Of a DNA stretch of 5,518 nt, positions 1 to 5,518 are shown piece after piece. The DNA is from AWTP1-13 sp035762425 (lineage in GTDB: Bacteria > Pseudomonadota > Alphaproteobacteria > Rhizobiales > Hyphomicrobiaceae): the NCBI GenBank assembly GCA_035762425.1, contig DASTOW010000254.1, positions 1-5,518 of the forward strand. Reading direction: 5' to 3'. Position numbers and translations under genes: made by a program. The notes beneath the pieces were generated by a model. It had not been told where the DNA came from. It ran no database searches and saw only the letters and a program-made list of their open reading frames with translations. How positions within the stretch are numbered: position 1 is the stretch's first letter; each line of letters starts with the position of its first letter.

Positions 1-253
1 AGCGCGCGACCGTTTCGGCGATGGCGGCCTCGACGCTCGACCGCTCGGTGACGTCGCAACGCACGAAGTGGCCATCGCCTCCAGAATTGGCGGCGCGCGC
101 TCGCGCCGAGCGGGCGGCGGCCTCGCCGGCCGCGGCATCGATGTCCGCCACGACGACCTTGGCGCCCTCCTCGGCAAATCGCTCCGCCGTGGCCCTACCG
201 ATGCCACCGCCGCCACCGGTAATGAAGGCAATCTTACCTACTAGGCGAGCCAT
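1..253 (-). CDS. Short-chain dehydrogenase/reductase (SDR), N-terminal part, cut by left window edge
   Basis: The minus strand from 253 is open to the window edge, giving 84 residues that begin MARLVGKIAFITGGGGGIGR. The glycine-rich dinucleotide motif TGxxxGxG sits at residues 13-20 (T13, G14, G18, G20). An acidic residue ends the second beta strand (VVVADID, D37), which in classical SDRs usually favours NAD(H) over NADP(H). A CDVT motif (D67) is where the family contacts the adenine ring. The catalytic Ser, Tyr and Lys lie outside the window, so activity and substrate cannot be judged. Classical SDRs are about 250 residues, so about two thirds is missing. The start is backed by a purine-rich Shine-Dalgarno site (GAGAGGAA, 261-268 read on the minus strand), with about 8 bases between its core and the ATG. 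The gene lies downstream of and co-directional with the thiamine-diphosphate enzyme, so a shared pathway is plausible. A FabG-like 3-oxoacyl reductase or another alcohol dehydrogenase is equally possible. Confidence 0.93.
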   Translation of the reverse strand, partial: MARLVGKIAFITGGGGGIGRATAERFAEEGAKVVVADIDAAAGEAAARSARARAANSGGDGHFVRCDVTERSSVEAAIAETVAR

Positions 254-277
254 CGCGTCGTTCCTCTCATGATGCCG

Positions 278-445
278 CTAGGCCAATTGGTGCGGTTTAA
301 GCTCGGGCCAGGTGATTGGCACTTCGCAAGCGCCGCGCGTTATCTCGATGGGAGCGATTGCGTCCCGCTTCGCGGCCACATTGCGGTTGCCGGAAGCCCA
401 ATTGTCTTGGTTCACTGGGGCAGTCCGCCCACTCAGGGTTGGCAT
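278..445 (-). CDS. Doubtful small ORF, 55 codons, between the ThDP enzyme and SDR genes
   Basis: This minus-strand frame starts at an ATG at 445 and stops with TAG at 278, only 24 bases before the SDR start codon. The predicted peptide starts MPTLSGRTAPVNQDNW and ends WPELKPHQLA. By hand count, its GC content by codon position is about 62%, 55% and 69% for positions 1, 2 and 3. That ordering is typical of coding DNA in a GC-rich genome, though weaker than in the neighbouring genes. The peptide is less arginine- and proline-heavy than most shadow frames. Against it, no clear Shine-Dalgarno precedes the ATG, no domain is recognised, and the same frame stays open back into the 3' part of the ThDP gene. 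It could be a real small protein, the decayed tail of a lost gene, or chance. Confidence 0.2.
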   Translation of the reverse strand: MPTLSGRTAPVNQDNWASGNRNVAAKRDAIAPIEITRGACEVPITWPELKPHQLA

Positions 446-482
446 GGCCGTTGCTCGCAAAAATCTCGCCTGCTTCACGCCC

Positions 483-2123
483 TCACGGTTGCGGCAGGTA
501 GCGCGAGATCGAGGTCTCCTTGCAGGTGATGAACTCCAGTAGTGCCGGCACACCCTTGCTGGTCTGCTCGATGCCGCGCTTGATGGCCGACACAATGTGC
601 GCTGGCTCCGTGATGCGCTCGCCATAGCCGCCGAAGGCGCGTGCCATCGCGGCGTAGTCGCCGGAAATGTCGGTCGAACGGTACTTCTCAGTCGAAATCG
701 GCATGACCTTGAGCTCAATCGCCATCGAGAAGTTGTTGAACAGGACTGACAGGATCGGGATGCGCTCGCGCACCGCTGTCTCGAAGTCCATGCCGGTAAA
801 GCCGATGGCCGCGTCGCCCCAGACATTGATGCACAGTTTGTCGGGACACGCGAGCTTGGCGCCCATGGCGAGGCCCAGCCCGTAGCCGAGCTGCGTAGTC
901 TTGCCCCAGCCCAGATAGGTCAGCGGCTCCCGCGTGACCCAGAACGGGGAGAGCTGGTCGCGCGGGCTGCCGGCATCATGGGTGATGATCGTGTTGGCGA
1001 CATCGACGGTGCGCAGGAGGTCCCAGATCACGCGGTAAGGTGACAGCGGCACCTCATCCGAGGTCAGCTTCGGCTTCCATTGCGTGAGCCATGCCTCCCG
1101 CATATCGGCGATTTCGCGCACCACCTGGGCCCGGTCGCGCGGCGTCGGAATAAGGGTGGCAAGCTCTGCGAGGAGGCCATCGAGGGTAAGCCCGGCATCA
1201 CCGACCAGCGCGATCTGCGCCGCAACGTCCTTGTTGATGTGGTCGGCGTCGAGAGTGGCGTGGATAATCGTCTTGTGCTTGGGCATGGCCACCCCGAAGT
1301 TGGTCTCCGTGAAGCTGCACCCAATCCCAAAAATGACATCGGCCTGGTCGAGGAAGTGGCGCACGGTTTTGGGGACGGCAAGTCCGCCCGAGCCGAGCGC
1401 GAGTTCGTGAACCTCAGGAAAGGCGCTCTTGCCCCCGAGGCTGGTGGTGACAGGCGCACCAAGCAGCTCTGCCAGCTGCTGCAGCTGTTTCCAGGCCCGT
1501 GCCCAGTGCACGCCTTGGCCAGCATAGATGACGGGACGCCTGGCCTCGGCCAGCATGCGCGCCGCCTCGCGGACGGCTGCGGTCTCGGGACCAAACCGGC
1601 CGGTGGACACAGGGGCATAGTCGAGGGGGCCGGGTAGTTCCTCATTCCATAAATCGGCGGGGACCTCCACCAGGACCGGGCCGCCACGGCCGTTGCGCAG
1701 GCGCGAGAAAGCGCGCCGCATGACGTTGGGCACCTCGGCGGCGGCAACGACCGGCTCGGCCGATTTGGTGATGCCACGCATCTGCCTGACCGCGTGGTAG
1801 TTGGGCTCTATGTGGGCGATGCGGCGCGGATAGCCACCGGGCACGACCAGGATCGGCACCGATTCAGCGAAGGCCTGAGCAATGCCGCCGTAGGCATTTT
1901 CGGTGCCCGGACCATGCTGCATGCAAAAGACGCCGATCTTCCTGCCTGAGGTCATGCGCGAGATGGCATCGGCCATGTGCAGGCCGATGCGCTCTTGGCG
2001 GACCATGATGGGGCGGATATCCGCGGCTGCCGCAAACTCGATGAGATGGTTCACTGGATATCCGAGGAGGATCTCCACGCCCTCGCGCTTCATGATTTCC
2101 GCAATCGCCGCTCCCACTTTCAT
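483..2123 (-). CDS. Thiamine-diphosphate-dependent enzyme, acetolactate synthase / benzoylformate decarboxylase superfamily
   Basis: This complete 546-residue protein has the usual three domains of the superfamily. The N-terminal Pyr domain covers about residues 1-165, with GYPVNH near 21-26, E44 in VRQERIGLHMADAISR as the expected cofactor-activating glutamate, and the loop QHGPGTENAYGG at 69-80. The central domain spans about 186-317 (RPVIYAGQGV to GDAGLTLDG). The C-terminal PP domain spans about 380-535. Its ThDP/Mg signature is G436-D437-A438, then 24 residues, then N463-N464, so Ala replaces the last Gly of GDG. Family members catalyse cytoplasmic decarboxylation, carboligation or C-C cleavage of 2-oxo acids or acyl-CoAs. 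The exact reaction is not evident. The biosynthetic acetolactate synthase role is unlikely because no small subunit gene follows within the window. The start at 2123 has GGGAG at 2133-2137 (minus strand), 9 bases upstream. The gene probably heads a unit that includes the SDR downstream. Confidence 0.93.
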   Translation of the reverse strand: MKVGAAIAEIMKREGVEILLGYPVNHLIEFAAAADIRPIMVRQERIGLHMADAISRMTSGRKIGVFCMQHGPGTENAYGGIAQAFAESVPILVVPGGYPRRIAHIEPNYHAVRQMRGITKSAEPVVAAAEVPNVMRRAFSRLRNGRGGPVLVEVPADLWNEELPGPLDYAPVSTGRFGPETAAVREAARMLAEARRPVIYAGQGVHWARAWKQLQQLAELLGAPVTTSLGGKSAFPEVHELALGSGGLAVPKTVRHFLDQADVIFGIGCSFTETNFGVAMPKHKTIIHATLDADHINKDVAAQIALVGDAGLTLDGLLAELATLIPTPRDRAQVVREIADMREAWLTQWKPKLTSDEVPLSPYRVIWDLLRTVDVANTIITHDAGSPRDQLSPFWVTREPLTYLGWGKTTQLGYGLGLAMGAKLACPDKLCINVWGDAAIGFTGMDFETAVRERIPILSVLFNNFSMAIELKVMPISTEKYRSTDISGDYAAMARAFGGYGERITEPAHIVSAIKRGIEQTSKGVPALLEFITCKETSISRYLPQP

Positions 2124-2132
2124 GTCGACGAG

Positions 2133-2137
2133 CTCCC
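2133..2137 (-). promoter_or_regulatory. Ribosome binding site of the ThDP enzyme gene
   Basis: GGGAG on the minus strand ends 9 bases before the ATG at 2123-2121. It supports this ATG as the start, and the protein then begins directly with the first helix typical of the family (MKVGAAIAEIMKREGV). Confidence 0.6.
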
Positions 2138-2189
2138 GAGTTTGCCCACTTACACGGCGGATGGCTTCACGTGCCGAATGCGCCTACGC

Positions 2190-2215
2190 TGGCACAGAGT
2201 GTTCACAGTGGCACA
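2190..2215. repeat. Direct repeat TGGCACA-N12-TGGCACA upstream of the ThDP gene
   Basis: Two identical heptamers, at 2190-2196 and 2209-2215, are 19 bp apart, close to two helical turns. They lie 66-92 bp upstream of the ThDP gene start, where an activator or repressor could bind. No regulator gene is visible in the window, so a role is inference only, and a heptamer pair can occur by chance. Confidence 0.3.
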
Positions 2216-2385
2216 ATGCCGACGCCCCGCCCACACCCAACAATGGCGGTGAGCCTGGTATGGAACCTCCGCGCATCCAGGTCACCCATCAGCAAGGGCA
2301 GGTGTAGGCCGCCAAACACGGCGAAGCTCGGGCGTCGAGGGGAGCAACGACATCGGCGCTTCGTCCCGTTGGTCGTTTGCGCGCG

Positions 2386-2438
2386 GACGGACGCTTCGGG
2401 CTCCCACAATGTCCGATTTCGGAGCCGAAGCGGCCGTC
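2386..2438. repeat. Long imperfect inverted repeat (hairpin)
   Basis: The left arm at 2386-2404 (GACGGACGCTTCGGGCTCC) pairs with the right arm at 2421-2438 (GGAGCCGAAGCGGCCGTC). This gives 17 base pairs with one mismatch (A2391 against G2433) and one bulged G within 2398-2400. The 16-base loop contains AATGTCCGATTTC. There is no run of T on either side, so it is not an intrinsic terminator. From memory, segments like AATGTCCG followed by gaagcgg-type sequence recur in intergenic DNA of Bradyrhizobium-like genomes. A decayed copy of a dispersed palindromic repeat is therefore the best guess, but this was not searched. Confidence 0.55.
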
Positions 2439-2566
2439 GTTGTCGCTCCGACCAGACCTCGCTGCCTTTGGCCGATAACCTCAGGCGCTTTCCGCAAGGC
2501 CGTATGTGCTCCCACGCCGCCAACTCACTAATTCGGGCCGTTGGTCACGTGCATCGATATGGAAAG

Positions 2567-2596
2567 TTGGACGCAGAACAGGCTGCGCCTTAGAAT
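2567..2596 (+). promoter_or_regulatory. Candidate sigma-70-type promoter for the TPR-CHAT gene
   Basis: TTGGAC at 2567-2572 serves as a possible -35 element. An 18-base spacer separates it from TAGAAT at 2591-2596, which matches TATAAT at five of six positions. Transcription would start near 2603 and leave a leader of about 80 bases before the ATG at 2686. The -35 match is moderate. No better pair was seen in the 150 bases upstream of the gene. Confidence 0.4.
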
Positions 2597-2605
2597 GCAC
2601 GCGCA

Positions 2606-2619
2606 TAGCGATTTCGCTA
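2606..2619. promoter_or_regulatory. 14-bp palindrome TAGCGATTTCGCTA, possible operator
   Basis: Perfect 6-base arms (TAGCGA and TCGCTA) flank a central TT. The site lies about 10 bases downstream of the candidate -10 element, overlapping or just after the expected transcription start. A repressor could act from there. It could equally be a small hairpin in the 5' leader, or chance. Confidence 0.3.
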
Positions 2620-2673
2620 CTAATCGATGGGTATTCAGGGGCTATTCGATCCTTCTCGCAGGCCCACGAAATC

Positions 2674-2679
2674 GGGGAG
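2674..2679 (+). promoter_or_regulatory. Ribosome binding site of the TPR-CHAT gene
   Basis: GGGGAG lies 6 bases before the ATG at 2686. The frame stays open further upstream, but I found no in-frame ATG, GTG or TTG over the preceding roughly 110 bases. The site therefore decides the start, which places a signal peptide at the very N-terminus. Confidence 0.65.
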
Positions 2680-2685
2680 CGTGCC

Positions 2686-5518
2686 ATGCACGGAGGGGTG
2701 GCGAGACTTCGCGTTGCGCAGCTTGCATCCGCAGCGGTAGTCGTCCTGGCAGTCGGGCTGCTCGGCGCCGAGCAGGTGTCAGGTTTGACGCTCGAAGAAG
2801 CGCGCGAACGCTGTCGGGAAACTGTCGGCAAACCGATTGTCCAAGCCTGCATGAGAGCCCAGGGTGCCGGCGCCGACCGGGAAGCTTGCCGGGCCCAGGC
2901 AACACCGCAGGTGCGCGCCTGCATAGAAAAGGCAATGCATGCAGCGCACGGGCGCGCCAACGTTCCGGTCGCCCTGCCGATAGAAAAGAAAGCTGCGCCT
3001 TCCCAACTCAATTCGCTGCCGGCGGGTTTCGTTGCTCCGCCACGCACGATCAGCGACATCACCGCCATCCTCGATGGCGAGAAGCCAGACGCCGACAAGA
3101 TCGAGAAGCGCAAGGTGGCCGCCGATGCGGCGGCTCCAACCAACATCGAGCGGGCCGATCTGGCCTGGTTTTATTACACGCGGGGCAACGCGCGGGCGCA
3201 GCTGGGACGACTGAACGAGGCCATCGATGACGCCAACAAAGCGTTGGAGACTGGCCGCGGCGTCGTCGATGCCAACAGAATGGGCCGCTTTCAGCAGTTT
3301 GCCGGCCTGCAATATTCGGTCGCCGGCAACCCGAAGAAGGCACTTTCGATTTTTGCGGCTCAGGCGCGCGACACCAACGTACAAGGTGCGAAGGGTTTCC
3401 GCTTCAACGGCCACCGCAATATCGCCTGGCTCCTGATCCAGATGGGCGACATTCCTCAAGCCGATGCCTACTTGCGCCGCAGTCTCACGCTGATGCAAGA
3501 GGCACGGACCAGCGGCATGCCGGCTTGGCGCGAAAGCTACGCCCTCCTGGGTCAGTCATGGGAGGCCGATCTCGAAACGCACCGCGCCATCATCTTCGAG
3601 GCGCGCGGACAATTCCGCGACGCGGAAGCCGCATATACGCTGGCCGAGCAGCGCATCCGGGCATCGGTAAAGGGCGTCACCAGTCAAAAGAACGCTCCGC
3701 CGGAAGCGCAAATCCTACAGGCCGCCGACAACTTGGTCCTCAACCAGGCTCGGATGAAGGCCCGGCAGGGTCGCCTCGCCGAGGCGGAGGCCGATGCGCG
3801 TCGCGCACTGCTGGCTCGATTGCAGGATCAGGGCAAGTACCACCCTCTGACCTCGCGGTTCGTGAGCGGCCTGGCCGAGATCCTGGTGGAGCAGGGCCGC
3901 TATGAGGAAGCCGAACGGCTGGTGCGCGCCGCTTTTGACATCAGTCGCACGGTCGGCGTCGCCGAAGATTCACAAGCCGTCGCACAACAGCTCTTGGCCT
4001 TGGGCAGCATCCTGACCCTGCAGCAGAAGTCGGCAGAGGCTGCCGTCGTATATGCGGACCTCGACAAGGCGATTGCCAGATGGGATCCACAGCGCCGCCA
4101 ACCGATTGATCTAAACACGTCGCGTATCACCTCGCTGTATGCATCAGGCCAGATCGAGGCCGGGCTCGCGGCCGCTCAGGAGCTGCTCAAGCGGGAGAGC
4201 ACGCTGCTCGGCGAAAAGCACTTCAGCACGGCCGCCGCGCGCGGCACGCTGGCGGTCGGATACATGCGCGCCGGCAGGCATGCCGACGCGGTGCGCGAGT
4301 TCAAGGCGGCCATTCCGATTCTGATGGCGGCAGCGCGTGAGAATGCCGACGACGACAACACGACTGCTGTCGTGGCAAGGAGCGCGCGCTTGCAGAGCAT
4401 CGTCGAGGCCTACGTCAGCCTGCTCACGCAAAGGCAGGCGGGGGGCGGTGACGACGTGGCGGCCGAGACCTTCCACCTTGCCGACGCGATTCGCGGCCAG
4501 TCTGTGCAGCAGGCACTGACGGCTTCGAGCGCGCGCATGTCGGCGAAAGATCCCGCGCTCGCCGACCTCATTCGCAAGGAGCAGGATCTGACCAAGCAGG
4601 TGAACGCACAACTCGGCACGCTCAACAATGCGCTCGCCCTGCCTGCGAGCGAGCGCGATGACAGTGTGATCAAGGCACTCAATGCCTCCATTGAAACCGT
4701 TCGGGCCGATCGCGACAAGGCGCGCACGGACATCAGGCGCGGCTTTCCTGCGTACGCCGACTTGATCGAGCCTCGATCGCCTGGCGTGGACGATGTGAGA
4801 GCCTCTCTTCGCGACGATGAAGCCTTGCTGTCGTTCTATTTCGGGCAACAGAACAGCTTCGTGTGGGTAGTCCCCAAGAGTGGGCCGGTGGCATTCGAGA
4901 CAATCGCGGCCACGCTCGGTGACCTTGAAAGCATGGTGCGCCGACTGCGGGAGCCCCTCGAGGCACCGGGCGAAACGATCTCGGACATACTGCCGTTCGA
5001 TCTGAAGCTCGCCCATGAACTCTATGGCATGCTTCTCAAGCCGGTCGAGGCTGGCTGGAAATCGGCCAAGAGCCTGATCGTAGTGACAAACGGCGCGCTC
5101 GGCTTGCTGCCTCTCTCCCTCCTGCCAACCGCACCTTCCGAGGTGACCGAAGCCGCGGACCTGCCGTTTGAGGGTTATCGCAAGGTGCCGTGGCTGATGC
5201 GCTCGCATGCCGTCACCATGGTGCCGTCCGTCGCGGCTTTGCGCACGCTGCGGCGGTTGCCGCAGGCATCAGCCAAGCGCGAGCCGCTGATTGGCTTCGG
5301 CGATCCCTATTTCAGCGTCGAACAGGCGGCCGAGGCCGACAAGGCCGGTCAACCGTTGCAGGTCGCCGCAGCCAGCCGCGGCATCCCCCTGCGGCGCCGC
5401 GCCGTAATAAAGACGCGGCAAGTGGACAGTGCCGACCTGGCCCTATTGCCTCGCTTGCCTGATACCGCGGAGGAGCTCACATCGATGGCGCTGTCCCTGC
5501 AAACCGATCCCTCGAAAG
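2686..5518 (+). CDS. Exported TPR-CHAT (caspase-like) domain protein, C-terminus cut by right window edge
   Basis: The frame is open for 944 codons to the edge. Residues 1-33 look like a Sec signal peptide: R7 and R9, a hydrophobic core at about 13-28, and possible cleavage after VSG33. Residues 43-80 hold a duplicated Cys motif, CR-x(4-6)-P-x-V-x-A-C (C43/C55 and C68/C79). No other Cys occurs to residue 944. TPR-like helical hairpins follow: about 157-190 (FYYTRGNARAQLGRLNEAIDDA, best match), 243-275, 296-330, 348-378, 390-424, 430-465 and 516-548. A charged helical or coiled-coil stretch lies at about 623-685. CHAT family features then appear: FPAYADLIEP (687-696), DDEALLSFYF (710-719), a strand-turn SLIVVTNGALGLLPLSLLP (796-814), GFGDPYF (870-876) and LPDTAEEL (924-931). 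The catalytic His and Cys of CHAT normally follow this last motif and are beyond the edge, so protease activity is untested. The export signal suggests periplasmic action. The substrate is unknown, and no CRISPR or gasdermin partner is in view. Confidence 0.9.
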   Translation, partial: MHGGVARLRVAQLASAAVVVLAVGLLGAEQVSGLTLEEARERCRETVGKPIVQACMRAQGAGADREACRAQATPQVRACIEKAMHAAHGRANVPVALPIEKKAAPSQLNSLPAGFVAPPRTISDITAILDGEKPDADKIEKRKVAADAAAPTNIERADLAWFYYTRGNARAQLGRLNEAIDDANKALETGRGVVDANRMGRFQQFAGLQYSVAGNPKKALSIFAAQARDTNVQGAKGFRFNGHRNIAWLLIQMGDIPQADAYLRRSLTLMQEARTSGMPAWRESYALLGQSWEADLETHRAIIFEARGQFRDAEAAYTLAEQRIRASVKGVTSQKNAPPEAQILQAADNLVLNQARMKARQGRLAEAEADARRALLARLQDQGKYHPLTSRFVSGLAEILVEQGRYEEAERLVRAAFDISRTVGVAEDSQAVAQQLLALGSILTLQQKSAEAAVVYADLDKAIARWDPQRRQPIDLNTSRITSLYASGQIEAGLAAAQELLKRESTLLGEKHFSTAAARGTLAVGYMRAGRHADAVREFKAAIPILMAAARENADDDNTTAVVARSARLQSIVEAYVSLLTQRQAGGGDDVAAETFHLADAIRGQSVQQALTASSARMSAKDPALADLIRKEQDLTKQVNAQLGTLNNALALPASERDDSVIKALNASIETVRADRDKARTDIRRGFPAYADLIEPRSPGVDDVRASLRDDEALLSFYFGQQNSFVWVVPKSGPVAFETIAATLGDLESMVRRLREPLEAPGETISDILPFDLKLAHELYGMLLKPVEAGWKSAKSLIVVTNGALGLLPLSLLPTAPSEVTEAADLPFEGYRKVPWLMRSHAVTMVPSVAALRTLRRLPQASAKREPLIGFGDPYFSVEQAAEADKAGQPLQVAAASRGIPLRRRAVIKTRQVDSADLALLPRLPDTAEELTSMALSLQTDPSK

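Larger units (their letters stand above)
2124..2685. other. 562-bp divergent intergenic region without a convincing gene
   Basis: This stretch separates the start of the ThDP enzyme gene (leftward) from the start of the TPR-CHAT gene (rightward), so promoters for both should lie here. Frames on both strands are open in places, for example 2171-2593 plus and 2203-2523 minus. Their peptides are rich in Arg, Pro and Ser, match no family I recognise, and lack a supporting ribosome binding site, so I call none of them a gene. The items I can support are listed separately: a direct repeat near 2190-2215, a long hairpin at 2386-2438, a promoter candidate at 2567-2596 and a palindrome at 2606-2619. 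I see no tRNA, riboswitch or transposase remnant. Confidence 0.75.

Noticed and set aside
459..498. Intrinsic terminator after the ThDP gene (minus strand), with a T-run at 463-459
   Set aside because: The only stem is a 5-bp CCTGC/GCAGG with a 20-base loop, and it is separated from the T-run by five bases. This is too weak to call.
1080..1637. A 185-codon plus-strand frame opposite the ThDP enzyme gene
   Set aside because: It is antisense to the well-supported ThDP enzyme. There is no recognisable motif and no convincing ribosome binding site.
2190..2207. Sigma-54 promoter suggested by TGGCAC on the plus strand
   Set aside because: The -24-like TGGCAC is present, but the -12 element needs TTGC at the right spacing and the sequence there is GTTCA. 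It would also start nearly 500 bases before the TPR-CHAT gene.
2409..2531. A 40-codon plus-strand ORF beginning MSDFGAEAAVVVAP in the intergenic region
   Set aside because: Its start lies inside the loop of the long hairpin. It has no ribosome binding site and resembles the spurious frames that run through such intergenic repeats.
2686..2784. Twin-arginine export signal
   Set aside because: The n-region has R7 and R9 separated by Leu and not an RR pair. The pattern fits a Sec signal.
2779..3498. A 239-codon minus-strand frame opposite the N-terminal half of the TPR-CHAT gene
   Set aside because: It is a complement of the coding frame that carries the signal peptide, Cys module and first TPRs. 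It has no family resemblance.
4144..5208. A 354-codon open frame on the minus strand, opposite the TPR-CHAT gene
   Set aside because: It lies wholly antisense to a frame with clear TPR and CHAT motifs. Its peptide is rich in Arg, His and Gly and matches no family I know. Long antisense frames are common in genes with high third-position GC.
2686..5518. TPR-CHAT gene as part of a type III-E CRISPR (Craspase) or gasdermin defence locus
   Set aside because: There is no CRISPR array, Cas effector or small gasdermin-like gene in the window, and the protein carries a signal peptide. Genes to the right of the window remain unknown.

Overview
The window is GC-rich (roughly 62-65% by eye). Its genes have strong third-position GC bias, Shine-Dalgarno sites and long alpha-proteobacterial-style reading frames. 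The gene families and intergenic character fit a Hyphomicrobiales member such as the Bradyrhizobium group. That placement is inferred from style and family memory, not from a marker gene.

Left half (1-2123) lies on the minus strand. Reading from right to left, it holds a complete 546-residue thiamine-diphosphate-dependent enzyme of the acetolactate synthase / benzoylformate decarboxylase superfamily (483-2123). A 229-bp gap follows, containing a doubtful 55-codon small ORF (278-445). Then comes the N-terminal 84 residues of an NAD(P)-dependent short-chain dehydrogenase (1-253), which runs off the left edge. The two enzymes are co-directional and may form a catabolic operon joining carbon-carbon bond chemistry to a redox step. 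Their substrates cannot be read from the sequence.

Middle (2124-2685) is a 562-bp divergent intergenic region with no convincing protein gene. It contains a direct repeat upstream of the thiamine-diphosphate gene, a long imperfect hairpin (17 base pairs) that may be a decayed dispersed repeat, a plausible sigma-70-type promoter facing right with a 14-bp palindrome just after it, and a good ribosome binding site.

Right half (2686-5518) lies on the plus strand. It is one long open gene, at least 944 codons and cut by the right edge. It encodes an exported TPR-CHAT protein: a Sec-type signal peptide, a small duplicated four-cysteine module, a long TPR-like helical array, a coiled coil, and the first part of a CHAT (caspase-like) domain. 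The expected catalytic His and Cys lie beyond the window. All four cysteines visible in the protein sit in residues 43-79. With the signal peptide, this suggests a disulfide-stabilised periplasmic protein, unlike the cytosolic TPR-CHAT proteases known from CRISPR and gasdermin defence. This gene is the most interesting item in the window; the enzymes to its left look like ordinary metabolism.
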